Shown here: positions 1 through 9,004 of the stretch, piece by piece
How the letters are laid out: every line of letters starts with the position of its first letter
Numbering within the stretch: the first letter of the stretch is position 1
Assembly (NCBI GenBank): GCA_002783405.1
Contig: PFGG01000047.1
Coordinates: forward strand, 1-64,000
DNA from: a bacterium (Candidatus Blackallbacteria) CG13_big_fil_rev_8_21_14_2_50_49_14
GTDB lineage: Bacteria; Cyanobacteriota; Sericytochromatia; UBA7694
Reading direction: 5' to 3'
Length of the DNA: 64,000 nucleotides
Notes under the pieces: generated by a model
What the model was told of the DNA's origin: nothing
What the model saw: the letters and a program-made list of their open reading frames with translations, nothing else
Databases searched by the model: none
Translations under genes and position numbers: made by a program

Positions 1-40
1 TGGATTCACCGATTAAACGACCTGTCTCCTGGAGGATAAA

Positions 41-979
41 ATGCGTACAGGTTTTATTGACTATTACCAAACCCTGGGGCTGGATAAAAAAGCCAGTGCC
101 GATGAAATCAAAAAAGCCTATCGCAAACTGGCGCGAAAATACCATCCCGATGTCAACCCCAACAATGAAGGTGCCTCGCGAAAATTCAAACAGGTAAACG
201 AAGCCAACGAAGTACTTTCAGATCCTGACAAACGCAAGAAATATGATACCTATGGCGAACAATGGCAGCATGCCGATCAGATCGAACAAATGCGCCGACA
301 CCAGGGGCAAGGTCAGCAATATACCTATAATACGGATTTTGGCGACGGGTTTTCAGACTTTTTTCATTCGGTGTTTGGTTCCATGTTTGGCAATAACCCG
401 TTTGCGGGCGGAGGCAATCCTTTCGCAGGGGGAGGGCCCCGTCCAGGCCAAAACCGGCGCCCGGCAAAGGGCCAGGACTATGAAACCGAAGTGCAGCTCA
501 CACTTGAAGATCTGCTCCACGACCACAAACGCACCCTGACGATTGATGGGCGTCAGATTCGCCTGACGATCCCTGCCGGGGTGCCTGATGGTCAAACCAT
601 CCGGGTGCGCAATCAAGGCGGCGAAGGGGGCCCCGGCACAGAAAAGGGAGATCTCTACGTGACCTTCCGGGTTCGATCACACCCCAGCCTGGAGCGCAAA
701 GAAGCCGATCTGCATCTAAAATTGGATTTGGACCTCTATACCGCTATTTTAGGGGGCGAGCTTGAAATTAGAACCCTTGAAGGCTCTCTCAGACTTAAAA
801 TTCGACCCGGTACACAAAATGGGACCCGCATGCGCCTTCGGGAAAAAGGACTGCCTGTGTATAAAAACAATACCCAACGCGGTGATTTATTTGTCAATCT
901 GGAAGTCCGCCTGCCCGAAGAACTCAGTGCAGAAGAAAAAGAACTCTTCGAAAAACTGGCAGCACTGCGAAAAAAATAA
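41..979 (+). CDS. cbpA: DnaJ/CbpA-type Hsp70 co-chaperone
   Basis: J-domain co-chaperone that should stimulate DnaK ATPase and deliver client proteins in the cytoplasm. The J domain covers about residues 7-72, with the HPD motif at 35-37. A Gly/Phe/Asn-rich linker follows (about 80-145), then two beta-rich DnaJ C-terminal substrate-binding domains to residue 312. The Cys-rich zinc finger of true DnaJ is missing, which is the CbpA (type II) arrangement; 312 residues is the usual size for that class. The ATG has a GGAGG Shine-Dalgarno just upstream (about 31-35). No dnaK or grpE is in the window. An exact 11-bp tandem repeat (CACAAATCAAA twice, 981-1002) follows the stop codon. Class is certain; cbpA versus a second dnaJ paralogue is not. 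Confidence 0.92.
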   Translation: MRTGFIDYYQTLGLDKKASADEIKKAYRKLARKYHPDVNPNNEGASRKFKQVNEANEVLSDPDKRKKYDTYGEQWQHADQIEQMRRHQGQGQQYTYNTDFGDGFSDFFHSVFGSMFGNNPFAGGGNPFAGGGPRPGQNRRPAKGQDYETEVQLTLEDLLHDHKRTLTIDGRQIRLTIPAGVPDGQTIRVRNQGGEGGPGTEKGDLYVTFRVRSHPSLERKEADLHLKLDLDLYTAILGGELEIRTLEGSLRLKIRPGTQNGTRMRLREKGLPVYKNNTQRGDLFVNLEVRLPEELSAEEKELFEKLAALRKK

Positions 980-1079
980 ACACAAATCAAACACAAATCA
1001 AAGCTCTGCTTAACAAACCCAAAAACTAAGTTTGCATGTAAACTGTCATAAATGACCATATGCAGATACAGAGTAATTT

Positions 1080-2840
1080 ATGAGTAATTCCCACTTGGAT
1101 CCTGAGCTGAGCGATATTTATCTGGAGCGCCTGGCTGTTGCGCACCAATCGCTGCAACATATCCACCGCGATATGCGTGACTACCAAAAAGCAGTTCAAG
1201 CTGCCTATAAAATTTTGGAGCAGCTCAGGGTTCACCCCCAACTGGCAGGTGCGCTTTCGCTCTCTGCAGCCATTCCCCTGCCCTCAGAAGAGGAATTACC
1301 GATCTATCTGGATTTTCTCAGTCGGGTCATCGAACAGCTCTTAAAATCAGGCTTAGAACCCGAATTATTACGTCGTATCCGCCAGGGTTTGACTTTTCTT
1401 TTGCCTCGCCTCTGGACCCCCCCAGAATACCAGTTGAAAGCCTTTGCAAAACTCAAGCCCACCCTGCGCAAGGGGGCTCAAATTTTTGACAATCAGGTTT
1501 TACTCAACACACTGAGTGAAATTGAAGGTTTAAATCCTGAAAAACAAATCGAACAGGTCATGGCGGGCATTCAAAGCAATCTTGTCGCCTATGAACCGGA
1601 AGAGGTCGGGCTGATTGTGGCTTCCTCTATGCCCTTTGTGGAACAGATTCTGATGTTCTGTACCCTTCCTGGCCTCTACTGGCAAGTCTGTATTACCTGG
1701 CAGGAAGCCATTCAAACGGCCATGATTACACCTCCTGCCCTGGTAGTTTTTCAGTGGGACCCCACTGAAAGTCAAACCTTTCCAACCCCTGAAGCCCTCA
1801 ATAAAATGGACAATGCGGATATTCTGGCTGTAACCAGTGATTTTAGCACTACCGAATTGGAAGGTCTGCCCGAACGTGTCGATCAGGTTCTGGAATTAAA
1901 ATGGCTGCCCCGTTTTCTGCCCCGCCTTTTACGTAAAAGCCTCTTGCGTCAACGCCATTTGTCCCATCATCGCCGCCAGGATTTTCTCACGGGCTTGCCT
2001 TCTCCTTTGGGCATCAGCCATCAGTTCGAACAATTGCAAAATCTGATCAGTCGTCTCAAAGCACCCTTATCCATGGCTGTGCTTAAACTTGAACGTTTCA
2101 AACTGGTCGAAAAAGAACAGGGCCCCTATCTGGCCAGTCAATGGCTCAAATCCTTCGCTCAGAAACTTCAAGGTGCCTTACGTAAAACCGATCATATTTC
2201 CCGTTGGTCCCCCGATCGCTTTATTTTACTGTTTCCCCATACTCCCATGGCAGGCGCTTTGATTGCCCTCGAAAAACTCCAGCATGGCCTGGAGCAAGAT
2301 CAGCCTTTTTTGAACAATCCTGAGTATCTTCCCGCTTTTTCTGCCGGTTTGACCCAGGTCAAACCCGATATGATCTTTGAAGAAGCCCTCTTGGATGCCT
2401 GGCAATTGATGAAAGAAGCTCAAACACCAGGCAGCTCCCCTGTGCGCTGCCGGGCAGAAGACATCACCAGTGAAAGTCAACCGCATATTCTTTTGTTGGA
2501 TGACGATCCCCTGATCTTGCAAATGCTGCGCTTTGTCATGTCAAAACAAGGTTTTCAGGTCACACAACTCAGCGATGGCAATCAGATTTTGGATATTTTG
2601 GCTTCCAAACCTGTTTCGCTGGTGATTATGGACGTCAAAATGCCTGGCATTGACGGGTTCGAGGTTTTGGAAATGATTCGCAAACAACGTGAATTTGATG
2701 AGTTGCCCGTGGTCATGCTCACCTCTCTCAAAGGCGAAGAACATATTGCCAGAGGCTTTGAGCTCGGTGCCAGTGACTATCTCTACAAGCCCTTTTCACC
2801 CTCTGAACTGGTGATTCGGATCCGGCGTTTTCTCAAATAA
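1080..2840 (+). CDS. Signalling protein: pseudo-receiver, degenerate GGDEF, C-terminal receiver
   Basis: Two-component signalling protein of 586 residues. The N-terminal 170 residues are helical and unassigned. Residues about 175-290 have a receiver-like alternating pattern, but the phosphoacceptor strand reads LVVFQWDP, so it looks like a pseudo-receiver. Residues about 300-445 look like a GGDEF domain (DFLTGLPS start), but the signature position reads WSPDRF at 375-380, so diguanylate cyclase activity is unlikely. The last 120 residues are a canonical receiver: acidic residues D474-D476, phosphoacceptor D518, T548 and K570. The output is therefore probably protein-protein contact controlled by phosphorylation at the C-terminal receiver. 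No strong Shine-Dalgarno is seen before the ATG. It sits alone between dnaJ and the convergent glmS unit; the partner kinase is unknown. Confidence 0.85.
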   Translation: MSNSHLDPELSDIYLERLAVAHQSLQHIHRDMRDYQKAVQAAYKILEQLRVHPQLAGALSLSAAIPLPSEEELPIYLDFLSRVIEQLLKSGLEPELLRRIRQGLTFLLPRLWTPPEYQLKAFAKLKPTLRKGAQIFDNQVLLNTLSEIEGLNPEKQIEQVMAGIQSNLVAYEPEEVGLIVASSMPFVEQILMFCTLPGLYWQVCITWQEAIQTAMITPPALVVFQWDPTESQTFPTPEALNKMDNADILAVTSDFSTTELEGLPERVDQVLELKWLPRFLPRLLRKSLLRQRHLSHHRRQDFLTGLPSPLGISHQFEQLQNLISRLKAPLSMAVLKLERFKLVEKEQGPYLASQWLKSFAQKLQGALRKTDHISRWSPDRFILLFPHTPMAGALIALEKLQHGLEQDQPFLNNPEYLPAFSAGLTQVKPDMIFEEALLDAWQLMKEAQTPGSSPVRCRAEDITSESQPHILLLDDDPLILQMLRFVMSKQGFQVTQLSDGNQILDILASKPVSLVIMDVKMPGIDGFEVLEMIRKQREFDELPVVMLTSLKGEEHIARGFELGASDYLYKPFSPSELVIRIRRFLK

Positions 2841-2849
2841 AGCCTTCGA

Positions 2850-3398
2850 TTACAGCCTGTAAAGCAGTGCAAAACCCAGCCCAAAATACAATTGATCGCC
2901 TCGGTTTTCGCTATTAAAAAGAGCTGAAAAAACATCATAGCGCAAAAGCCCAAAAACATCAGCGTAAAGCTGAGGCAAAAACTGAAGCTGAACACCTGGA
3001 CGCAAAGCCAATGAAAAACCGCCATTTTGACGGGTCAAATAGCTGAATTGCGCCCCCAGATAAGGTTCCACCAGAGGCAAAGGCCAATACCAGCGGGCAT
3101 CCAACTGCAGGGCCACAGAATTGTCGGCCTGAGCAAAAAGCAAGCTGCCCCCCGTGCCAAACCAGGGATCCATGCGATGTAAAACAGACAGACCCCACCA
3201 ATTTTCTCCTGCGAGGGGCTGGTTCAAAAGGCGATCGTAGCCCAGACCGTCATGGCTAAAAACCGGGCCCCAATACCATTGCGAAACAACGGGTTCAGAA
3301 GCGACTTGCACATCAGGCGGGGGCGGCTCCTGAGCCTGCAGTGGCAAGGCGGCTATCAGCAGGAAAAGCAAAAAGCCAAAGGCCAGCGAAAACCTCAC
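2850..3398 (-). CDS. Small secreted beta-barrel-like protein downstream of glmS
   Basis: Protein of 182 residues, not recognised as a named family. The first 22 residues are a clear Sec signal peptide with a likely cut after LPLQA. The mature part alternates hydrophobic and polar residues and is rich in Tyr, Trp, Phe and Gly, with strand-like segments (for example ALQLDARWYWPLP). It ends in LLYRL. This pattern fits a small outer-membrane beta barrel of about eight strands. Its start codon lies only 3 bp after the glmS stop codon on the same strand, so it is very likely co-transcribed and perhaps translationally coupled with glmS. Barrel assignment is inference from the amphipathic pattern; function is unknown. 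Confidence 0.7.
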   Translation of the reverse strand: MRFSLAFGFLLFLLIAALPLQAQEPPPPDVQVASEPVVSQWYWGPVFSHDGLGYDRLLNQPLAGENWWGLSVLHRMDPWFGTGGSLLFAQADNSVALQLDARWYWPLPLVEPYLGAQFSYLTRQNGGFSLALRPGVQLQFLPQLYADVFGLLRYDVFSALFNSENRGDQLYFGLGFALLYRL

Positions 3399-3401
3399 CC
3401 G

Positions 3402-5237
3402 CTATTCTACCGTCACAGACTTGGCCAGATTGCGGGGCTGATCTACATCATAGCCCCGACGCAGAGCGACATAATAGGCCAGTAGCTGCAAAGGCAAAAC
3501 ATTGATCACAGGGGAAAGCAATTCAGAAACCAGGGGCACATAGATCACATCATCGGTCACTTCCCGAATCCGTTCATCCCCCTCTGTGGCGATGGCAATG
3601 ACCTGGCCTTCACGGGCGCGAACCTCTTTGAGATTGCTGATCACCTTGTCATAGGAGCTGCCTGCAGTGACCAGGGCAATGACGGGCATCAGCGGGTCAA
3701 TCAGGGCAATCGGGCCATGTTTCAGCTCCCCAGCAGCATACCCTTCGGCATGAATATACGATACTTCTTTCAGCTTCAGCGCGCCTTCCAAGGCAATCGG
3801 GAAATTAATCCCACGCCCCAAATACAGACAATGGTGGTAACGCAAAAGACGCGTTGCGGTTTCCTGAACCTGGGGTTCTACCATCTTCAGAGTTTCTTCC
3901 ATAATCCGGGGCAGCTTGCGCAATTCGCGCATATAAGCAACCAAGGCCGCTGTTTCCATCCGGCCTCGGGCATGGGCAAACTGCAGGGCCAAAAGCTGCA
4001 TTGCTGCCAGCATCGCAATAAAGGCCTTGGTCGAAGCCACACTGATCTCAGGGCCTGCATGAATATACAGGGTGCCGTCAACTGAGCGGGTAATCGCACT
4101 GCCTTTGACATTGACCACCCCCAAGGTACGTGCCCCCATCTCCTTGGCCATGCGAATCGCAGCCAAGGTATCCGCTGTTTCACCCGACTGGCTGATGGCC
4201 ACGACCAGGGTGTCGTCATCCAGGATCGGATCGCGGTAACGGAATTCAGAAGCCAAATCCACCTCAACGGGAATACGCGCCAGGGATTCCAAAAGATATT
4301 TGCCCACCAGACCCGCATAATAAGCCGTGCCACAGGCCACCAGGTAAATTCTGCGAATGCCACGCAACTGATCTTGGTTGAGATTCAGTTCATCGAGATA
4401 CAGGCACTGATGAGACTCTGACAAACGACCCGCCAGGGTTTGCCCAAAAGCTGTGGGTTGCTCGTGAATTTCCTTGAGCATAAAATGGTCATAGCCCATT
4501 TTTTCAGCGGCCACAATATTCCAGTCAATGGTATGCACTTCATAGGGCAGGCTCTTGCCCTGCAAATCGTAGATTTCAATCCGATCTGCCGCAACCAGCG
4601 CCATCTGTTCATCTTCAAGGTAAATAATATCGCGGGTATGCCGCAAAATCGCAGGAACATCTGAGGCAATAAAATTGGCATCGCGCCCTTTGCCCAAAAG
4701 CAGGGGACTGTTTTTCTTGGCTGCCATCAAATAATCGGGCTGATCAATATGCATCACACAGATCGCATAACTGCCTTCAAGCTGGGCAATGGTCTTCTGA
4801 ACCGCCAGCTTGAGATCCCCCCGGTAATGGTATTCCACCAAATGCGCAATCACTTCGGTATCTGTTTCAGAATCGAACTGATGGCCTTTTTCACTCAGAA
4901 ACTGCTTGAGGTCGAGATAGTTTTCAATAATGCCATTGTGCACCACCACCAAACGCTTTTGAGAATCGGTATGTGGGTGCGCATTGAATTCTGTCGGACG
5001 GCCATGGGTGGCCCAACGGGTATGGCCAATCCCGATATGGCCCGGCAAAGGATGCACTGCAACTTTTTTAATCAAATTCCCCAGCTTACCCACCTCACGT
5101 TGGATCGTCAGACCCGTTTCAGGATGGTAAACGGCAACACCTGCGGAATCATATCCACGGTACTCAAGCCTTTGAAGGCCCTCAATCAAAATATCGATGA
5201 CTTCTTCGTGACCAATATATCCAATAATTCCGCACAT
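3402..5237 (-). CDS. glmS: Glutamine-fructose-6-phosphate aminotransferase (isomerizing)
   Basis: Makes glucosamine-6-phosphate from fructose-6-phosphate and glutamine, the first step to UDP-GlcNAc for peptidoglycan and LPS. The start was set at 5237 so that the protein begins MCGIIGYIG, because Cys2 becomes the N-terminal catalytic nucleophile after Met removal. An AAGGAAC Shine-Dalgarno precedes this ATG. The protein is 611 residues (E. coli 609): an N-terminal class II glutaminase domain (to about 240), two SIS sugar-isomerase domains, and the diagnostic C-terminus PRNLAKSVTVE. A TATACT -10 is visible about 40 bases upstream. The leader to hutI is only 77 bp and shows no glmS ribozyme. The barrel gene follows after 3 bp. 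Confidence 0.97.
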   Translation of the reverse strand: MCGIIGYIGHEEVIDILIEGLQRLEYRGYDSAGVAVYHPETGLTIQREVGKLGNLIKKVAVHPLPGHIGIGHTRWATHGRPTEFNAHPHTDSQKRLVVVHNGIIENYLDLKQFLSEKGHQFDSETDTEVIAHLVEYHYRGDLKLAVQKTIAQLEGSYAICVMHIDQPDYLMAAKKNSPLLLGKGRDANFIASDVPAILRHTRDIIYLEDEQMALVAADRIEIYDLQGKSLPYEVHTIDWNIVAAEKMGYDHFMLKEIHEQPTAFGQTLAGRLSESHQCLYLDELNLNQDQLRGIRRIYLVACGTAYYAGLVGKYLLESLARIPVEVDLASEFRYRDPILDDDTLVVAISQSGETADTLAAIRMAKEMGARTLGVVNVKGSAITRSVDGTLYIHAGPEISVASTKAFIAMLAAMQLLALQFAHARGRMETAALVAYMRELRKLPRIMEETLKMVEPQVQETATRLLRYHHCLYLGRGINFPIALEGALKLKEVSYIHAEGYAAGELKHGPIALIDPLMPVIALVTAGSSYDKVISNLKEVRAREGQVIAIATEGDERIREVTDDVIYVPLVSELLSPVINVLPLQLLAYYVALRRGYDVDQPRNLAKSVTVE

Positions 5238-5314
5238 AGCTCTGTTCCTTTGCAAATGGCTGCATGCAGTATAATCCAAAAGACCAGAGAGCGAATACTA
5301 CTATAAGCCAGGGG

Positions 5315-6574
5315 CTAAGCCTGCCAGACTTTCAAGCCTCGCTTATACACACTGTGCACCAGATTCACGCCAAAATGGTAGGGAATGGCCCCATGATTGG
5401 CAGCCTCTAAAACCACCAGATCAGCAGCCCGGCCAGGAGCAATCATACCCGCCTGTTCCCCGCGATCGATAGCGTAAGCCGCATTCAAGGTCACACCCGC
5501 CAAAGCCTCAATTGGCAGCATCCCCATTTGGGTACAGGCTAAAACACACATAAACAATTGCGACTCACAGTAACACCCCCCCGGATTCAAATCCGTAGAC
5601 AAAGCCAAGGGCAAATCCAGTTCACGCATGGCGAGCGTATCTGCGTAGGGGAGCCCTAAATAAAAGGCTGTTCCAGGTAAAAGCACAGGAATTGTACCTG
5701 CTGCTTTCATGGCCTGGAGCCCCTCAAGCGGCGCAAACTGTAAATGGTCAGCCGAAACCGCCCCCAATTCCCCCGCCAAAAGGCTGCCCCCCGAAGCCGC
5801 AAGCTCATCCGCGTGAAGTTTCAGTTTCAAGCCCTGCTCACGCGCTTTTAATAAAATTCGGCGCGTATCTTCAGGCGTAAAAAAACCTGCTTCACAAAAG
5901 ACGTCGCAAAACTCTGCCAGTCCCTGCGCTGCCACAGCAGGAATCATCGCGACCACCTCATCAACATACTCCGCATGGGGGTGATCATGTGGAACAGCAT
6001 GCGCTCCCATAAAGGTCGAGACCAAATCAATGGGATGCGCCTGATCTGCCGCTGCGATCACCTGTAAAATCCGCAATTCATGTGCCAAGGAAAGGCCATA
6101 ACCGCTCTTTGCTTCTGCAGTGGTGGTGCCATGGGCCAACATGCGATCCAAACGCTGCAAAGCCTCTTCCAAGAGTTCTTCAAAAGAGGAGGCGCGGGTA
6201 CGCGCCACCGTATAATTAATCCCCCCCGACATGCGCGTGCCCTTCGGTTGGTTGCGAGCCGTCCGAATCCGCTCGGTCAACTCATGTTCACGGGTCCCTG
6301 CAAAGACCAGATGGGTATGGGGATCCACCAGACCGGGTATCACAGCCCTTCCCTTCACAGAGTAGGCAGGCACACCCTTTGGGTTGGAAAACAGATTCAT
6401 CGTGCCATAATCTGCAATCAGACCTTTTTCAATCCGCAAAAAAGCATCCTGTAGAATTTCAATCTGATCCATTTGAGAAGGCAAAATCGGCCCCTGGTGT
6501 TCGGGAATATACAGGGTGACCAGCTCACCAATATCTGTCAGAAAATAATCAGAATTCAAATCAGATGCTGTCAT
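5315..6574 (-). CDS. hutI: Imidazolonepropionase
   Basis: Hydrolyses 4-imidazolone-5-propanoate to N-formimino-glutamate, step three of histidine degradation. It is a metal-dependent amidohydrolase with the DPHTHLVFAG metal-binding box near the N-terminus, the HADELAASGG and SADHLQF boxes in the middle, and LSTDLNPG near the C-terminus. The product is 419 residues from the ATG at 6574, which has AAGGGAG about 9 bases upstream; a TTG 24 bases earlier is less likely. No hutH, hutU or hutG lies nearby, so the pathway is either scattered or incomplete. The upstream region is shared with the divergent histidine kinase gene. Confidence 0.95.
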   Translation of the reverse strand: MTASDLNSDYFLTDIGELVTLYIPEHQGPILPSQMDQIEILQDAFLRIEKGLIADYGTMNLFSNPKGVPAYSVKGRAVIPGLVDPHTHLVFAGTREHELTERIRTARNQPKGTRMSGGINYTVARTRASSFEELLEEALQRLDRMLAHGTTTAEAKSGYGLSLAHELRILQVIAAADQAHPIDLVSTFMGAHAVPHDHPHAEYVDEVVAMIPAVAAQGLAEFCDVFCEAGFFTPEDTRRILLKAREQGLKLKLHADELAASGGSLLAGELGAVSADHLQFAPLEGLQAMKAAGTIPVLLPGTAFYLGLPYADTLAMRELDLPLALSTDLNPGGCYCESQLFMCVLACTQMGMLPIEALAGVTLNAAYAIDRGEQAGMIAPGRAADLVVLEAANHGAIPYHFGVNLVHSVYKRGLKVWQA

Positions 6575-6724
6575 CACTTCGTACTCCCTTGCGTTCAACT
6601 CGCTCTGGTGTCAAGCTAACATATCTCAAGCAATCCTGGGTTTGTCTTTTTGCAAAGATAGGATTAAACTGCTTATTCACATGGGCACTTAAGCATAAAA
6701 CCAGACAAACAGTCAGGAACCCCC

Positions 6725-8317
6725 TTGAAAAAAAGAATGCAGCAGAAAGAATCAGGCACAGCATCTACTTTGCAACTGCTCAAACAGATGCCCATGATGA
6801 CTCTGCTTTGGACCCCTCCACCGGAAGCAAGTCTGGTTTTCCTGAGCGCTCCCCTTTACCATCGCCTCGGGCTTGACGAAGAACTGCCTGCTTCTGAAGA
6901 ACTGCTGAAGGTTCATCTTGCTCCAGAAGATTTTGAAAAACTTTATACCCTACTGCACACGGGCCCTTTTCCTCAATCACTGGATTTCACATGGGAACCC
7001 GCCCTCAAGCCTGGCTTTCAAAGCCGCTTAACCCTCACACTTTTGAAAGGGCATCAAGGCATTTTGGGAAGCCTTGAACCCCTCCCCCCCCAATCTGCAC
7101 TGCAGATGAGCAGCCAGCAACCTGATCTGAGCCAGAAACTACTCACTGCGATTATCCAAGCTTCTCCCCTGCCCATTTATTCCATTACAGCCCAGGGCTT
7201 TGTCACCAGTTGGAACCCTGCCGCAGAAAAAATTTTCGGGTTCAGCAGCGAAGAAGCCATGGGAAAAATCTTACCGATCGTGCAAGCTGAAAATCAATCT
7301 GAATTTCAGTTTTTACGCAGCCAGGTGCTGCAGGGGAAAATTTTTCAAGGAGTTGAGGTGATTCGCAAAAATCGCAAAGGTGAAGAAATTTATCTCAGCT
7401 TGAATATTGCCCCCCTTTACGATCAAAACCAGCAAGCCACAGGCATGATTGCCATTACAGAAGACATCACACGGCGTAAACAAGCTGAAATAGAGCTGCT
7501 GGAGCTGAACCTGCACCTTGAAGAAAGGGTGCAGGAACGCACGCATGAACTGAAAACTGAAATCACGCAAAGAAAAGGCATTCAAACTCAACTGCAAAAG
7601 ACCAATCAGGAGCTCTCGCATGCGCTGCGCATCAAAGATGAATTTCTTGCGAATATGAGCCATGAATTGCGCACCCCCCTGACCGCCATTCTGGGTTTAA
7701 CCGAACTGATGCAGGAAAAAGAAAAAAACTCACAAAATCTGCAATACCTAGAAACCATCCATGACAGTGGCCAACACCTGCTCTCATTGATCAACGATAT
7801 TCTCGATCTTGCCAAAATTGGCGCTGGGCATTTATCCCTAAAAACAGAAAACATCAATCTGCATTTACTCTGCGAAAAGAGCCTGCGCCTGGTCAAACAG
7901 ATGGCTGTGCACAAACGGCAAACATTACGCTATGAGCCAGAAACAAAAGATATTCAATTGGAAGCAGACCCCTTACGTCTCAAGCAAATTTTGGTCAATT
8001 TGCTTTCGAATGCGATTAAATTCACTTGGCCCGGTGGACAAATTGTCTTGCGTATAAAACGGCAGGACTCGGGTGAAATTGTGATTGAAATTGAGGATAC
8101 CGGCATTGGCATCAAGCCCGATGATCTGGAAACAATTTTCGAACCCTTTGTACAGCTTGAAAGCGGCATCAGCCGCCAAGCTGGAGGAACAGGTCTGGGG
8201 CTGGCGCTGGTCAGGCATCTGACACAACTTCACAAAGGCAAGATCACAGTCAAGAGCACGCCCGGAAAAGGCAGTTGCTTCAGACTCAGCTTACCCGACC
8301 AGCAAAGCCAGGCCTAA
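6725..8317 (+). CDS. PAS-domain sensor histidine kinase, soluble
   Basis: Histidine kinase of 530 residues with no transmembrane segment. Residues 1-125 are a weakly conserved, possibly PAS-like region. A clear PAS domain with PAC tail spans about 137-255. A coiled-coil linker runs about 255-305. The HisKA dimerisation domain carries the phosphoacceptor H313 in MSHELRTP. The ATPase domain has N-box LLSNAIKFT (N429), G1 DTGIGI (458-463) and G2 GGTGLGL (487-493), so it should be catalytically active. The start is a TTG at 6725 with AGGAAC upstream; the ATG at 6737 is an alternative. No response regulator is adjacent, so the partner is unknown. It probably senses a cytoplasmic signal. Confidence 0.93.
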   Translation: MKKRMQQKESGTASTLQLLKQMPMMTLLWTPPPEASLVFLSAPLYHRLGLDEELPASEELLKVHLAPEDFEKLYTLLHTGPFPQSLDFTWEPALKPGFQSRLTLTLLKGHQGILGSLEPLPPQSALQMSSQQPDLSQKLLTAIIQASPLPIYSITAQGFVTSWNPAAEKIFGFSSEEAMGKILPIVQAENQSEFQFLRSQVLQGKIFQGVEVIRKNRKGEEIYLSLNIAPLYDQNQQATGMIAITEDITRRKQAEIELLELNLHLEERVQERTHELKTEITQRKGIQTQLQKTNQELSHALRIKDEFLANMSHELRTPLTAILGLTELMQEKEKNSQNLQYLETIHDSGQHLLSLINDILDLAKIGAGHLSLKTENINLHLLCEKSLRLVKQMAVHKRQTLRYEPETKDIQLEADPLRLKQILVNLLSNAIKFTWPGGQIVLRIKRQDSGEIVIEIEDTGIGIKPDDLETIFEPFVQLESGISRQAGGTGLGLALVRHLTQLHKGKITVKSTPGKGSCFRLSLPDQQSQA

Positions 8318-8385
8318 AACAGGCCAAGCCAAACAGAGGGCTGGTAAAAACAAACCCTGTCTTGAAATAGAGGTTGGAAAAGAAC

Positions 8386-8940
8386 TTAAAGCGAAAGCTG
8401 GTAGCTCAGAACAGGTGTCTTGTCGAGACTGTAACTCAGTGAAAAAGGCTCTAAAAACTCGCTGATGCGGTATTTGTTTTCTAAGCCATAGTTGTATTCG
8501 GTGGCTACCATATAGGCATCACGTACATTCCAGAGATGGTAACCCAACATGCTTAACGTAATCATGGTATTGCCTAAGCTTGAAGCTTCTTCAGGGCGAT
8601 TGGAAAGCAAGGCAAACCCCATCAGGCCTCCGGCCAAAATCAAGGTGCCTCCCCCCATAATCCAGAAACTGCGGGGATTGTCATTGCCGACATACAGTTG
8701 CCCCAAGCCCGGATAAAGTGCTGAAAGCAAAAAAGCCTTTGCAGGATCTTTTTTCATTTCAACCAGGGTTTCCTGGCGGCGTTTATCAAATTGAGCCAAT
8801 TCCTGCTTGTCCAAAGAACTCAGACCAAAGGTTTGCGTGCTTGCAAAAATTTCGCTTGCGGGCGCTGCCTGAACGGCAAACACCTGGGAAGCGACCAGAA
8901 TCAGACTGAGGGACAAGGATTTCCACTGAAATTTTCTCAT
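8386..8940 (-). CDS. Secreted/membrane protein with a DUF5683-like segment
   Basis: Hypothetical protein of 184 residues from the ATG at 8940 (TGGAAC Shine-Dalgarno just upstream; a TTG 27 bases further up is rejected). It has a Sec signal peptide ending around VFAVQAAPA. After a short charged helix comes LLSALYPGLGQLYVGN, a motif typical of DUF5683/TM2-like membrane proteins, then hydrophobic segments at about 95-115 and 130-145 and a C-terminal part that may be strand-rich. Function is not known. It lies 64 bp downstream of pgeF on the same strand and may be co-transcribed with it. Confidence 0.7.
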   Translation of the reverse strand: MRKFQWKSLSLSLILVASQVFAVQAAPASEIFASTQTFGLSSLDKQELAQFDKRRQETLVEMKKDPAKAFLLSALYPGLGQLYVGNDNPRSFWIMGGGTLILAGGLMGFALLSNRPEEASSLGNTMITLSMLGYHLWNVRDAYMVATEYNYGLENKYRISEFLEPFSLSYSLDKTPVLSYQLSL

Positions 8941-9004
8941 GTGTTCCAGAATACCATAAGTTTTCAAGATTGTTGATAGCCCCGATCACAATTTCTCTTC
9001 GGCA

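Noticed and set aside
981..1002. Tandem CACAAATCAAA as an origin or regulator array
   Set aside because: Only two copies of a simple AT-rich 11-mer; no further iterons or DnaA boxes are seen nearby.
2050..2420. Active diguanylate cyclase
   Set aside because: The GGDEF signature position reads SPDRF, so the nucleotide and metal residues are missing.
4749..5306. 185-codon open frame on the plus strand opposite glmS
   Set aside because: It is antisense to a well-conserved gene and has no family features or Shine-Dalgarno; it is a shadow.
5238..5314. glmS ribozyme or riboswitch upstream of glmS
   Set aside because: The gap to hutI is only 77 bp, and I see none of the conserved ribozyme core; a normal promoter and Shine-Dalgarno fill the space.
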